Positions 37,501 to 50,400 of a stretch of DNA of 64,000 nt are shown one piece after another. The stretch lies in NCBI RefSeq assembly GCF_040807025.1, contig NC_090981.1, positions 42,945,817 to 43,009,816 on the forward strand. The letters are read 5' to 3'. Position numbers and translations under genes: made by a program. Below the pieces are notes generated by a model. It did not search any database, was not told the origin of the DNA, and saw only the letters and a list, made by a program, of their open reading frames with translations. Origin of the DNA: Struthio camelus (Eukaryota > Chordata > Aves > Struthioniformes > Struthionidae). How positions within the stretch are numbered: the stretch's first letter is position 1; every line of letters begins with the position of its first letter.

Positions 37501-40500
37501 TTGTATTTTCCACATTGTCTGTTAAATAATGAAAAATAAATTGCTCTTTCATAGGACATTGGCAAGAGCCCAAAATCTCCCACCCTTCTTCCCTCAAGGC
37601 TGACTTAGAGAGAATGAGCTAAGGGATACGAGGTGAGATCATCATTTAATAACAAAGGCATTAGGTTTTTCAGGTCATTTGGCTTTGCTGATATTTCGAT
37701 AAAGTTGAAGCAGCTAGTAACTGCACAATTACACAGTTGTGCATAGGAGCTGAAGTCCAATAGTGCAGGACTTTTTTTTTTTTTAAAAGAAATAACAAGA
37801 ATGTTTCAGATAGATACACTGAATTAATTCAAGCCAAGGCCTGAGTTCAGATCTATCAGATAAGGTAATTGCAAGATGAGAAAATCTGTAGTCCATAACT
37901 GTATGCTGAAATCTAGCTATTCCTTGGTGGGTAAGACCTAGAGAAAATAGGCTACTTCTCCCGTTTTAGGATACTCAGTTAAATGCAGAAGCCAGGAGGC
38001 ATGTGAATGGGATGGCACAGATTTATTAGCCTGAATGCTAACTCCTGGAATTCACAGGAAACATTTATAACACTCAGTAAGAGAGTGCCAGGGACCAAAC
38101 TGGACTGCTGAAACACCCATCATCCACACTGTGCAACGTTCACCTCTGCCAGACTCTGTTTTGGACTGGGTCTCTCCTGTACACAACCTAGGCATGCTTC
38201 AGGGGACAGTTTGCTCCAGAGACACATCCTTGCAGGCAGTATGAACTAGGCTGCAACAGGGCTGGCTCATGCTGCCTCAGATGGCTCTCCAGCAGGCTTT
38301 TTACCCTCATATATCTGTCAGACACCACCTTTAGGGGCTGTAAAATCACCCTGTCATGATTATGGGCCAAATTAACATGCCCAGTAGCAAAACAGAAAGC
38401 AAATATGTGGCTGAAGGCCCTCATCCAGATGAGGTCAGCAAGAGGAGCTGCATCTGCACCATCTCTGCAGTCCATTTTGCCAGCCTTGCTGAGGATGCTG
38501 CATGGACTGATGTCACAAGCTCAGGCATGTATATAAAATGTGGTAGGAGTGTATCTGGCACACTCTGGAGAAGTCACTGGGCCCCAAGGAGCCACAGACG
38601 GTCTGTTCCAGTTGGGGGGCTCCCACTGGGCCAGCCTTGGTGACCAAATAGAGCAGTGCAGACCCAGCTACTACAGTCAGCAAGATGCTGCCAGCTATTT
38701 TGGATTCAGCTATGCCTTGAAAACTGTCTTGAGTGGGAGATCTGAGTCTCCCTTCTCTTTTCTCTTTCTCGTGTTATTATTTGTTTTCTTTTCTAGGCCT
38801 GCCCAAGTCTGTATTTTTTGTCAGATAGCTGTGAGCCGGTGACTGACAAGCCAGTAGGATGGATGGGCTTGAAAGCTCCATGTGGGCCTGAGCTTATGGG
38901 ATGGCAGAAAGTCTAATAGGGCTATATGTAATAGACCTGCATTTAACTTGCAGGGAAGCTGAGAATAATAATAATAAAAAAATCCTCACCACAAATAGAG
39001 CTGCATTTTCTGTCTTTGCCGTTCTTCTCTCTCGCCATCTCTGCATGTTTGTCTTGTTTCAAGATTTCACAGGCGAAAGGATAGTACTCTTTTCTAACAT
39101 CAGCCAACCTTTCCTCCAAAAAGACACCACATCACCATACTACCCCTCAGGGGACTGGCCAACAAGGGACTATTCCTCAGGAAATCTCTCAGCAGCCTCC
39201 TAAGTACAAAGGCTGTTTAAATGAAGCAATACTTGACATTTCAAATGTCTTTTACTGCATTGGGGAAAGAGAGGTTGAGAATGAAGTGTCTATCTTTCAC
39301 AAAAATGGTGAAAGACCTTCAATAATGATTGTTTTCAGACGACTAAGCAGGTGGAAGTCTCTCCTCAAATCCCTAAATCATATACAACTTTTAATGGAGG
39401 TTGTTGTGTCTGGCTAACTTATCTTATTGAAACACATGGTTGTGTCTTCTCCAGTACCTGATCGACACAGTGAATGGGATATAAAAGCAGAGACAGCAGA
39501 CTGCAGGGCCAACATTTTTAGTTCCTGTATTCAATTACTAACACTGTTGTGACCAGAGCTATGACCAGAGCTATGACCAAAGTGCTTTTTTAACCAGCTG
39601 TGAGAATGTTTTGATTTCAAGGAACAGGGAAGGCACGAACTGGTGCCTAAGCACTCCATATTTGTTCAACTGTTTGTGAGTCATGGAAAAAGTTGTTATT
39701 TCTTTTACTGATTTGGGGTGAATGAGCCCCAAGCCCATAAAATCAGCAGTATAAACAATGAGGAATATGCAAAACTGGTGTTTCCTGTTAACCACCTCTC
39801 AGTGTGGTTCCAAATGTGGTTCCAAGGCATGTTCTCAACATTTTTTTAACTTTAAAAGGAATGACCACGTTTTGCGTGTGAGAGAAGGAAGAGGGTTGCT
39901 ATTCAGTGCATCTGAGCTGTTACTTTAGAAGGCTGAAAAATATTTCATGTACAATCAACCCCAATTTTTTCAGCTTAAGATACCTTACTTCTAAATTGGC
40001 TGTGCTGACATTTTGGCATCAATTTATTGTATTAATTATTTTAGTCAGAGGAGGAGTTAAAAGCCACCACAATTCAAATCTGAATTAAAACATTTCCATT
40101 TATATTATACTACAGCATTACTGTAGTTAAAAGCCCCATTTAAAAACCACTGAGTCACTAGTGGAGTACCAGAAAACACCATTATAATAGATCCAGAGCA
40201 GCTGTAGAAGATAGATAAACTAACACCAGGACACAAATAAACTGCATCCCCAGGACAGGAAACATTAGCAGTGGCCTTGCCATTACTGATGGGGAAACGG
40301 TGATTTAATCCTCTTTCTGACCAACCCCCTGTTCTCCTGGGTTGCAACCCAACTTGGACAGCTGAGCGAGCAGCGCCGTGTTGTGCAAGGAGCCAGTCCC
40401 TGTTTTAAGATAGGGTCTCCCCAAGTACGGAAGTTTCAGGGAGTCGCTTCCTTCTGCACCTGAAATGGATCTCAGTATTAGATGCACCTTAAGGTTAAAC

Positions 40501-43500
40501 GGAATGAGTTTGCGGTGCTGACAGGCAAAGCTTAAGAAATTCGGGATGCTCTCTGGAGGCAGCTGCTGAGAGCTGGGAATCGCTGCGCTGCCCGGCTGCT
40601 GCTGAGCTGGGTCTTGGGACACTTTCCGCATCCCTGCCGCCGGCTGCCCCAGCCCAGCCACCCTGAGCCGCGCAGCTCCGGTGCTCACAGCCACTACTGT
40701 GCTGACCCTGCCTTAGCCCACAAGGGTATGGACTTAACACCACAACCTCTCCTGACAGAGCTCCTGGTGAATTTAAACAAACTCAGGGTTTTCCCACAAC
40801 CCTGGGATCTCTGATAATCGGTTCAGTCACATAGCTAACTGCTGCCAGGAAACTCTGCCTTGAAGACTCTGTTATTGCTGGGGGGGGACTAGTCTGAGTT
40901 CTTCACCCCTACCTAAACCTACACACATTTCTGTGGCAACCTCATCTGCTCGCTTCCTTCTCCCTTGAGCCACCCCCAGCTGTGCCCACTCAGGTGTCCT
41001 TGGGGCTGCACTGAGCAGCAGAACGGGAAACTGAGGCAGGTTGAAAACAGTCATTTTTTCCAGGTACTGTCAGAAAAGATTAGATAGACTCAGCTATGGG
41101 AGCACACTGTGGGACAGGAGAACATGGCCATATGTGGAAGGGGAAACACTTTAAGTTGGCATTGCAGCAGGGAAGGTGCCCTCAGACACCATAACTGAAC
41201 CAGAAAGCTCCTTCCAAAATTCAGATTAACCTCTTAGCTGTAGGTGAGACAGAGCCCACAGATCCTAGCTAATATCTTTGCATTCTGCGAAGCATAAAGG
41301 TCTGATAAGGCCTGGAATTAAATAATATCCTGCAAGTATAATGCAAGCCTACACCTCCTGTGTCCTTTCTGGAACACACACATATGTTCATGATAGACTG
41401 ACTGCTCATGGGTTCTCTGTGTTGATTTTTTACATCCACTTCCTTCCTCAGGTGTTCAGATAAAAAACTAAATCAATCCAGTAATATATAGCTATTCAGG
41501 TGTTCTCAGTCATCAAGGTACCCTTGAAATTGGTCTGTGCAGTTTTAGTTCCCTAAAGAGCCAAACAAATAGATGCATACAGGCAGTACACTCAGCAATG
41601 AACCTTCCCTCAAGAGAAATCATTGGAAGTGTTTTGGTAAGATATTTGTGAGGTTTCCTTGAAAAGATCATTCAAAAGGGAAATGCAAATTCAAAATAGT
41701 CATTATTCTCTTGGTGAACATTTTCTGAAACCTTTTATTATTATGACAGAGAATAAACCAGAAAACATCCCTAGTTCCATGAAAAATCCTGAGGCAAAGC
41801 CTTGAAAAATAATATTTTTGTCAACTAGTTAGTTAAGGCTATAACGTCATATAACTGAATGTATCACATAAGTTGTACAGCTGAAGATGTAATTTACTCA
41901 TCTGTTACCTTGTGAAGTCTTTGGGTTTAGCAACTTGTATCTTAAAAGATGAAATAAACAGAGACAAAGGATCAGGCAAAAAGTATGAAACTTGCTTGGT
42001 CAAACTCCAGAGAAAAAGGCACAGACCTTACACCAGGAATGCAAAGCTTTTCCCTTATCTTCTCAGTATGCTTTTTTGGCCCTCACACGGGCTTCTCCTC
42101 AGAGCTACTGAATACATTTTTCATTTTTTTGCTCTTTTATGCCAGTTTATTACAATTCTACAGCACAAAATGGAAAACGGTTACATATGCTTGTTAGCTA
42201 GTCTGGAAATTTTGCCTGTTTTCTTCAGTTTAGATAGGATCTTGCAAAGTAGCTTTCAATTTCCACATAGAAAAATGTTTAGAGAAATGTACTGTATTTC
42301 TTGACATGTAGCTGTCATTTTAATACGAATGTCTCAGAAGAAATATATTTTTTATATAGCATAATTACATTTTATCATAATATCTGCTTCTCAGTTCATT
42401 TCACACATTTGCTGCAGTGCTGCCTCCCCTGCTGGCCCGGGTGATAACTTTGTGATGTCATTGCTGAGGCAGATAACAGGAGAATAAGGAGTCTCTAAAA
42501 GATACAGGTTTTGAAAATGATTAGTTATATTTCTGTTATCATCCGCCTTATGTACTGGCTTCTTTTGGAAACAATTATCTTAGTCACCAGAATGAGATTT
42601 CAGCTTGAATCCTGAGTGATTTATATTTGCTTTTTACACACAGCACAGGATAATGCAGATTATTTTCATTTTGAATAGTGGCTTAAAAGCTAGTAGAAAC
42701 TGAACTTTATGTAAGGATTTCTATTATGATTAGTAAGTCTCTCAGGTATTTGTAAAAACATGATATTTGACTTCCTGCCAACAAACAAAGACAAAAAGCA
42801 TATTCTTAGCTCTGATTAGAGAAGAACCTTAGCCCTCAAACACCCTATTGTTGAATGCACTGGCGACAGAGGAATTGTTTCATAAACTATTTTTTTTTTT
42901 CAAAACAGTGTTTGTACATTTTCTGACTTCAGGGAACGCTGGCAAAAAGCAGAGAGCTTTTGGATTCAATCTTCATTTGCTCAATGGCTGCTTAAATCTA
43001 TCATACCTCTCAATCAAAAACTCAGAACAAAATGTAGTAAAATTAAATGCAAGTCACAAGCGTAATTGTGAATCACAAAGGCAGGTCAGTGCTGCAGTTA
43101 CCTGAAACAGCCTTGTCTGTCAAATGATGATGTCATCATCATTTAAAGACCTTCTTCATATAAACATGGAGACAAAGAGAGGGCTTAATGAAGTTACTGT
43201 GGAAAAGGGTGCTAGTGCCATTGCTAGATTGTTGTGGTCTGCAGAGCAGTAAATGTTTTATAGAGGGCGTCTTGCTATCAAATTTTCTTCTTACACTAAG
43301 CCATTCTAGGTGTATTTTGGCCTTGTCCAAATCATATTTTAATTATCCATGAGCAGATGGATAAGGACTGGAGTTTTTCCTTTGAAAAACTTTGAAAGCT
43401 CTCTGACATCTGGTGGAGGATAATGATTAAGACTCATGAGGAGCTTGAAATATTTGCTCACATAGGTCTGAGTCATACTTTCAGCCCAAGAGGAGAGTGT

Positions 43501-44100
43501 GCTTAGTATACAGAAGCTGAAGAACAGGCGAAAGAAGTTATCTGACTGCTTTCTTGTAACTCCCAGCATTAGTAACTTCCAGCATTAGCACTGACATCTA
43601 CACTCAGTCAAGAGCTGAGCTCTCTGTTTTGAAATGGGAGGATTCATTAGTTTGGAGCTCCTTCTGCAGTTTGTTCATAGAAGAATTCTTGCACTGATAG
43701 GAGGTCAGTGTTTCTACTGGTATTGCGTTAAAGTAAAATTAATGATGCGGCAGGCTTTGGTGGAAATAGGGCAGCAAATTCATGGCACCCCGTAATCAAC
43801 TGTCAAGCTGGACTGCTGTATCAACAACAGGCACCTCTGATCACAAGGAAATTAAACTGGAAGGCTGCATTTGAGGACACAAAGACAACTTGCGTGAAAG
43901 AACTGTCAAGCCAGTTGCTCCAGACCTGCTGCTAGTGTGCACCTCTGAAATGTAATTATGTTATATAAAACATATATTTCTTTTGACACATTCATATTAA
44001 AGGGACAGCTACATGCCAAGAAATGTAGGACATTTTTCTAAGCGTTTTCCTACATGGAAATTGAAAGCTACTGTGCAAGATCCTATATAAACCTGAAATA
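34510..44100. other. Intergenic DNA, middle part
   Basis: No recognisable gene. A GC-rich patch (about 34700-35690) has overlapping open frames on both strands, which are not accepted as genes. Short tandem duplications occur at 39549-39582 (12-nt unit ATGACCAGAGCT) and about 39806-39830. A region at 42360-42490 has clustered GATA and AP-1/MARE-like motifs. Confidence 0.5.
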
Positions 44101-44141
44101 AGGAGGTGAGGGCAAGAATCAAAACTAAGGATGAGCTGAAC
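44101..44141 (+). repeat. Direct repeat, copy 1 of 2
   Basis: About 41 nt matching 44295-44335 with only a few differences. The core AAAACTAAGGATGAGCTGA is identical. The copies are offset by 194 nt. Confidence 0.85.
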
Positions 44142-44294
44142 ATACCTAATCAGGTATGAATGAGCACAGAGGTGTTTTGCATTGTGTTTTCCAGCATTTT
44201 GCTGACGTGTATATTAAACAGTTTAGTATAAAATTCGTAGGTTGTCTTGCTGAGTGCAACAGCTGAACAGGATCCCCAGACTGGGCAAGTGGAA

Positions 44295-44335
44295 AGGAGC
44301 TGAGGGCAAAGATCAAAACTAAGGATGAGCTGAGC
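44295..44335 (+). repeat. Direct repeat, copy 2 of 2
   Basis: Second copy of the 44101-44141 sequence. It ends shortly before the CR1 fragment begins. Confidence 0.85.
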
Positions 44336-44369
44336 AAAACGCCACCCTTGCAGGGACTGATGCACTTGG

Positions 44370-44494
44370 AAGTGACGGTTTAAAGCCCTGAGTAACCTGG
44401 CCTGACCTCACAGCTGGCTCTGCTCTGAGCAGGAGGTTGAACTAGAGACCTCCTGAGGTCCCTTCCAACCTACATGATCCTATGAACCTATGAG
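44370..44494 (+). mobile_element. LINE CR1, 3' end fragment
   Basis: Contains the typical CR1 3' sequence (GAGGTCCCTTCCAACCTACA at about 44454-44473) preceded by GCAGGAGGTTGAACTAGAGA, and ends in the short CCTATGA-type direct repeats (ATCCTATGAACCTATGAG) characteristic of CR1 tails. CR1 is the dominant LINE of birds and other sauropsids. Only the 3' tip is present, so it is a 5'-truncated dead copy. Confidence 0.82.
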
Positions 44495-44499
44495 CCACA

Positions 44500-47400
44500 G
44501 TCACAGATAATATGGATATTATTTCTGAAAAGTGGAGACCATCATAGTTCTGAAATCATTAGCCACATTCAGTACCTGCTTCACTTTATTTATAAATGTG
44601 ATCTCTATATTTAATCTAGAGTGCAGCTATGCTTCTGAGTAACAGTAATGACTCCAATGACGGCTACTTTAACAGATAGCATCTTGCTAAGGTTGGAGCT
44701 GGAGTCATATTTGCATTCAAATACTGTATAGCCCATCGGTACCTGTCAGAGCTTGACAGAAAGAGGTTTTACCACCTCACAGAATTTTAGGCATCTGATG
44801 GCTTTTTAAGGGTTATTTTAAGAAAGGAAGACACCTACATTTGGAACCCTCTTTGTACAATATCTTAACGTAACTTGCAACAAAGGTACGCAGCTGGGAA
44901 TTTAACCAGAATCATCATAAGCTACAGCAGTGGCCTGACTGTCATGAATGGCCTCAGATTCACTTGTGATTGGAAGAAAATCTCCCCTGCTGATCTTTGG
45001 TTCAAACAGACACAGTACAAACCGGCATTTTCTTTGGTCTTCCTAAGAGAAGGCAGTTCCCAGCCTGAACAGCTGGTGTTGGCTTTAAGCCAAAAAAAGG
45101 GCTGAATGGATGGATTTAGAGATAGAGTCATAAAATGACTAACCAAAACAGCAGCACCTAACTCTTTCAATAGCCACATGCTGCGCCGACATTTTTAGGC
45201 AGGTCAACTGTAGATGGCCCAGCTACTCTGCGGCATTCAAATCAAATCTTACAATGTGGCCCTATTAAGGCCAATCATTAATACGCATTTTTGCCAAAGC
45301 TGAAACGCTTAGCCAAGATCCCAGGTGACTCGGCAAGCTATTGAGACAAGAACCAGTAATGAATGTATGACCTGCTGAGTAATGAGGCCATTTCTAGGTA
45401 AAGATGAACGTTTACTTGAGGGCAATCTTATGGTTCACTTCACCTGAAAACCGTCTCAGACTAATGCAGGCGCTGCCTTACTGGATTCCAAGGGAAACAT
45501 CGTCTGAAGAATGTTCTGAGGCTCTCAAGTTAAAAATCTTTATTTCAAAGAATTTCACAGAGAAATCATTGGAGAAAAGGGCTTTGCAGTCATCTGCTTG
45601 ATCAGATTTTTCAGGATGTCTACAGAACATTTTATTCACAAAGTTACTGAAGCCGTTTTCTCAGCCTCAGGACAGAGCACATAACTTGCGGGACTTTGCC
45701 ATGCCTCAATGACCGAAAAGAATAGAGCTCGATGAGTTACAGGCCCCAGTAACATCTGTGTGGGGCACTGAGCATTAATGGTCTGCAGCTTCTCATAGCA
45801 CAGCTGGATTTCAAGTTGCTCTGCATTTCTATGTTGAAAAACACAATACGGAACTGGAATTTCATATAATGGAGAAATATATTTTCAGTAGGACTTAGAA
45901 CATAAGCAATAGCTTGCATTGACCTGCGAGGGCTTGTACTGGGTGTGCAGGGGCCACGCACTGTCTGCGTAGCACATGCTTGCTTTCAGCCCATGACAGC
46001 ATGGTGCAACACTGATGTCTTCTTCCACACACTGTTTGTGTTAGTCTGACAGCCCTCTGCCTCTGTGGGACATTTCAGGGGAAATGATCCCTCCTACCGA
46101 CAGGATTTCTTGTGACCTGGGAGATCTTTGCACATCAAGAGCTACTGATTACATGAACAGCAACCTCCTTTTCTCTCCAACTCCTGTTCCTACTTTCTTT
46201 TTTCTTCTTTAAATAAGTAATGCCCAGATTTTCTGGCTGTGATTGAAAACATGTGCATGACTACAGAACGACAGTCCCTGTTGTGACCCTTTTAGATCTG
46301 CTGCAATACCACTCAGGCTCAAAATTCACAGCGCAGGATCTGGGCATCAGCTAGACAGAGCAAGCAAATTCACAGCATTTTGGAAAATTATGCTGTGTCT
46401 AGCATGTGCTTGGAGTGCAGTTTGCCAGCACTTAACATGATTGAAGGGTCTTTCTGAACAGCCAGAAATGATCGTATTTTCAAGCACTGTAGTCAGGTAT
46501 GACAGGAAAGAGCTCTTAGAGACCCATTTAGAATTATTTTCAGACAGTTTAGTGCCAAATTAAATCATAGCTGGAAGAATCTTGCTCAGTTTTAGAAAGT
46601 TCAGGGACAACTGGAGATGAATAGTGATTATTACCAGCCAGCACTGGAGGCAGGGGAACTTCATTTCACATGTGACTAGATGGGGCGCGTGACTGAAAAC
46701 TGCCTCGTGCTGCTTGCGGTATTGTGTACTTACAGATTAGGCACCTTCGTTCACATACAGATAAAGTTTCTATTTTATTTACAGGACAACTCTGAATGTC
46801 AGTCGTTCATGAACACTACCACTTTTGTGTGTCAGTTCTGCATACAGATAACTTAAAGAATGTGATCCATATAAGTAACTCAATACCGTCCTATATTTGG
46901 AAGAGAAGTATGCAAAACTTCACAGCATGCTTAAAACTAGCAAAACTCAGCAGGTAAAGGCAAAAGACAGACGCATCTGTCTTCAATAATTTAGAAAGGG
47001 CTTTCTAGTCTGATTAGTGGTGCAACTGAAAGAGGATCACAGCTGTTGCTCATGTGTGTTGGATGTTCTTCTATAAGATTTACCTCTAGAGATTTACCTG
47101 TGTTGTGCAGGGGGTTCTGTGTTAGTGACTTTTGTGCTGGCTGCTAGCAAGCAGGTACATTTGACAGTGCTTAGCAATGGTGATAGGTAGTAGCTTGGGT
47201 TAGAAATGGTTCAGCTGTGTTAGTGTGATACTTTCCTAGGCTAAATTACATTGCTGGACATAGGCCAGGTCCTGGCACATTATGGGTAGCAGGAAGAACT
47301 AGCTCTGTTTTAAGTATGTCACTAAAGGCTCTAAAGCTGTTTTGTTTTGTTTTCTTCTTTCCCCTGGATGAAGCTCTGGAGAATGTGTATGCAAGAATAT

Positions 47401-50400
47401 GCTGATTATTTAAAGCTGGTAAGTCACTGGTTATGTCTTTGTGGTAAAAAAAAAAAAAAAAAACACAGAGGTAACTGATTCTTCACTTAAAAGCTGGGTT
47501 AGTTGGAGATGGAACAGGGACATTGGATACTGGTGGAGTTCAGACACACAGCCCTGGTGTGCTCAAGTCTCAGTTACCGCCTTCAGAGCTACTAGATCCT
47601 GCACATCACTGTATTGGTAAAATCCTGCAGCTCTGAGAAGCTGCAGAGCCTCTCAGCAGCCCATGTTAGTCCTCAGACACTTCCTTCCCTCCTTCCCCCT
47701 CCCCAGTAACTGAGTTTGTTAGAGAGACTATCCATGGAAATTTCTGAAAAATGGTGCCAGTGGGGAGCTGCTCTTCCCTGCCTGTGTCATCTCTCAGGGA
47801 GTGGGAGGCAGGTGGGGTGCAGGTGGAGGCCTGGGACTGTCAGGATGCAGTCACTGCTGCAACGTGGCCTCAGCTCACTCGTCAGCTGCTGCCCTCGACC
47901 CCACAAGAGGGATGCGGTCTCTCTGCAGCACCTCCCTGGGTGCTGTGGCTGAGGCAGCTGAGCAGAGGCTCAGTGTATTTACAGTGACCAAACCATGATG
48001 TGCTGGGGGAGGTGGCAGCTTGCCCCGTGCTCTGGCTGGCTGCTACGCAAGTGTGCTCTCCAGCACAGTCTGGTTTGCCTGCTGCAGCTGCCCTGGGCTG
48101 CTGTCACAGGATAGAAAAACTGATGCCTCCTCCTCTCCCCTAAAGACCATTTCTTGCTGCTGTATAGCATCAGTGTCAGCACAGATCCGACCTCAGAAGA
48201 TGATATGTCCCATCAGACCCCTTCTCCTTCACTGTCAAGCAACCTCAAACCCAATTTTCAGCCACCAGAGCCAGACTTGAGGGCCAGGCTCCTGGATGTT
48301 AACCCTGGTTTTTCAATCAGGGAATCTCTGCCCTGCAAAGCCGGAGAAGGTCTTTCCCTGTGGTTGTCACTGCCTGTAGCCCCTAACCCACAAGTAGAGT
48401 CTGGCCCTAGTGAAAGAAAATTGGGCCCTGAGTTTCCCAGCAGGGAATGGAAAAGGAAACATGCTGCAAGACTGACTGCTCAGTAGTGATACATAGAGCA
48501 GGAAACTTCTTCCAGGAGGGAGGGGGAAGAGTCATTCCCTCTCCTGGATGCTCACAAGGATGCAGACAGGGGTAGGCACCTCCCAACCTGTGTTGGCACT
48601 GTGAGGGGCCTGGTGGAGGTTCCTACCTGAAAATCCAGCACATCTGGGTGGCCAGGCAGTCCAGCTCCTTCAAACAACCCCATAGGGTACCAGAAAGCTT
48701 AGAGAGAGATGAAGGATCAAAATGGTCAGAAGGATACTTCACCACACAGTGGTAGAAAGCAGTCTGAACATTGAACATGGATACATGCATCAAAATCACA
48801 GACCTCTACCTCTGGCAGGCCATTTGGCAGTTATTTGGCACCTCTGAGAGTTTTAAAGGCTTGTGAATTCATTTGTTTCCCAGTGCACTGTAGATGTTAA
48901 AACAAATTCCTAATTCTTTTGTACTGGCAATGTAGTAATAGAATTTTCCCTTAAATCCTCTCATTAGGTGGAGGAAAAATATAGGAGTCTGCCCCGGAAT
49001 TACCATGTAGTATGTAATTTGAACAGAGATGTGTCAGTGAGTGGCATTACATTTTTGTACCACAGTATTCCAGACATTAGTAGCTGGGTTATGAGCATTG
49101 TTACAGATATCACCTTTTAGAAGTGTTTATGCTTCATCTGCAGTGAGAGGGCTGCTGAAAAATTCAGCCTGGCCAACATTAGCAGCAAGGAACAGGAGAG
49201 TAAAGAAAGCATAAAAAGCTAGTGGTATTATATATAATTTAGGCCTTCCTTCAGTTTTTACATTATTTTAAAATTGTCTAATCATCACCAATTGAACAGC
49301 TATATCAAGTACCAAACACACCCATAATGGTGAGAATCTGGGGTTTTTGCTGGTCTCATCTGTAGCCAGTATCCAGAGCAAACACATTCCTTCAGAAACC
49401 AGGCTTGAAAATTGGACCTTTGGAATTTCAACAAGTCCAAAAAGTGAGTTTCATTACGGTTAGTAACAAGTGGCAACTATATATATACATATATATGTGT
49501 ATATATATTTTTTTGTTTTAGCCGATGGGGTTCATAACAGAGATTTTGTGGTAGTCTTGTGTTATGCGTGCATATATAAAATGCAATGAAGGTTTAAGAG
49601 AACAACATAGTAGAAAACAGCAGTATAGGCTATTCATTATCAAAATAATCCTAACAAGGCAAGAATATTCCGTTTCTATGTGTTGGAAAACAGAGGAAAA
49701 AGTAGTCATCACATGGGGAACCTTTTAACTTTATCCTGCGTGCTCCTTTTCACGCTCGCCCTGAGTTGCTGTGTGCTCATCTCGGGGAGCTTGGGGGCAA
49801 GTGAAATCTCCACAGAGAGCTACTGCACGGGAAGGTAACTGCAGGGGAACAACATAGCATGTTTAAGTCCCAGTAAAAACATTTGTGTCTGGAAACTTGT
49901 TATATGCTGTAACAAATTTGTACAAGGTTTGCAGTTGCCTCCTTTTAACGCTAGAGGTAAGCCTCGATTGCTTTATACCTCCATTGTATGTCACCAAAAA
50001 GACAGAATGACAAAGAAAGACTTAGCAAGGATTATAAAATTCTGGTGGAATGGACCCTACCATCCCTAAGGCAAGAGCCACTTACAGAAGTAAGTATGGA
50101 AAAAAACAGGAAAAGAGTCCGAGGAAAAACAGTCTAGAAATATCACTTAAAGATATGGGCCTAGTTAAACCAAAGGTTTGGAGGAAGGAAAGTTTCTTTG
50201 GACAGAAACCATTGTAATAGCCCCTGAGGAAGAAGGTTTGAGTTGAGAACTGCTTTAAAACCGTAGTCTTGGGGGAATTTTCACTGCCAACCTTCCAGCT
50301 TTAAAACAGAGACCCACCCCTGTTTCTTTGCTGCACTTCTCGAAGACAGCAAAAAGAGCCTCTCCTCTGAGGAAAAGGAAGAACTAGACGCTCACAGACT

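Noticed and set aside
41020-41040. GGGAAACTGAGGCAGG resembling the reverse strand of a MIR element
   Set aside because: Only about 16 nt match and no further MIR sequence is seen on either side.
48154-48486. 110-codon + frame with a Ser/Pro-rich, protein-like composition
   Set aside because: No known domain, no flanking gene structure and several competing frames in the same GC-rich patch. I cannot support it as a gene.
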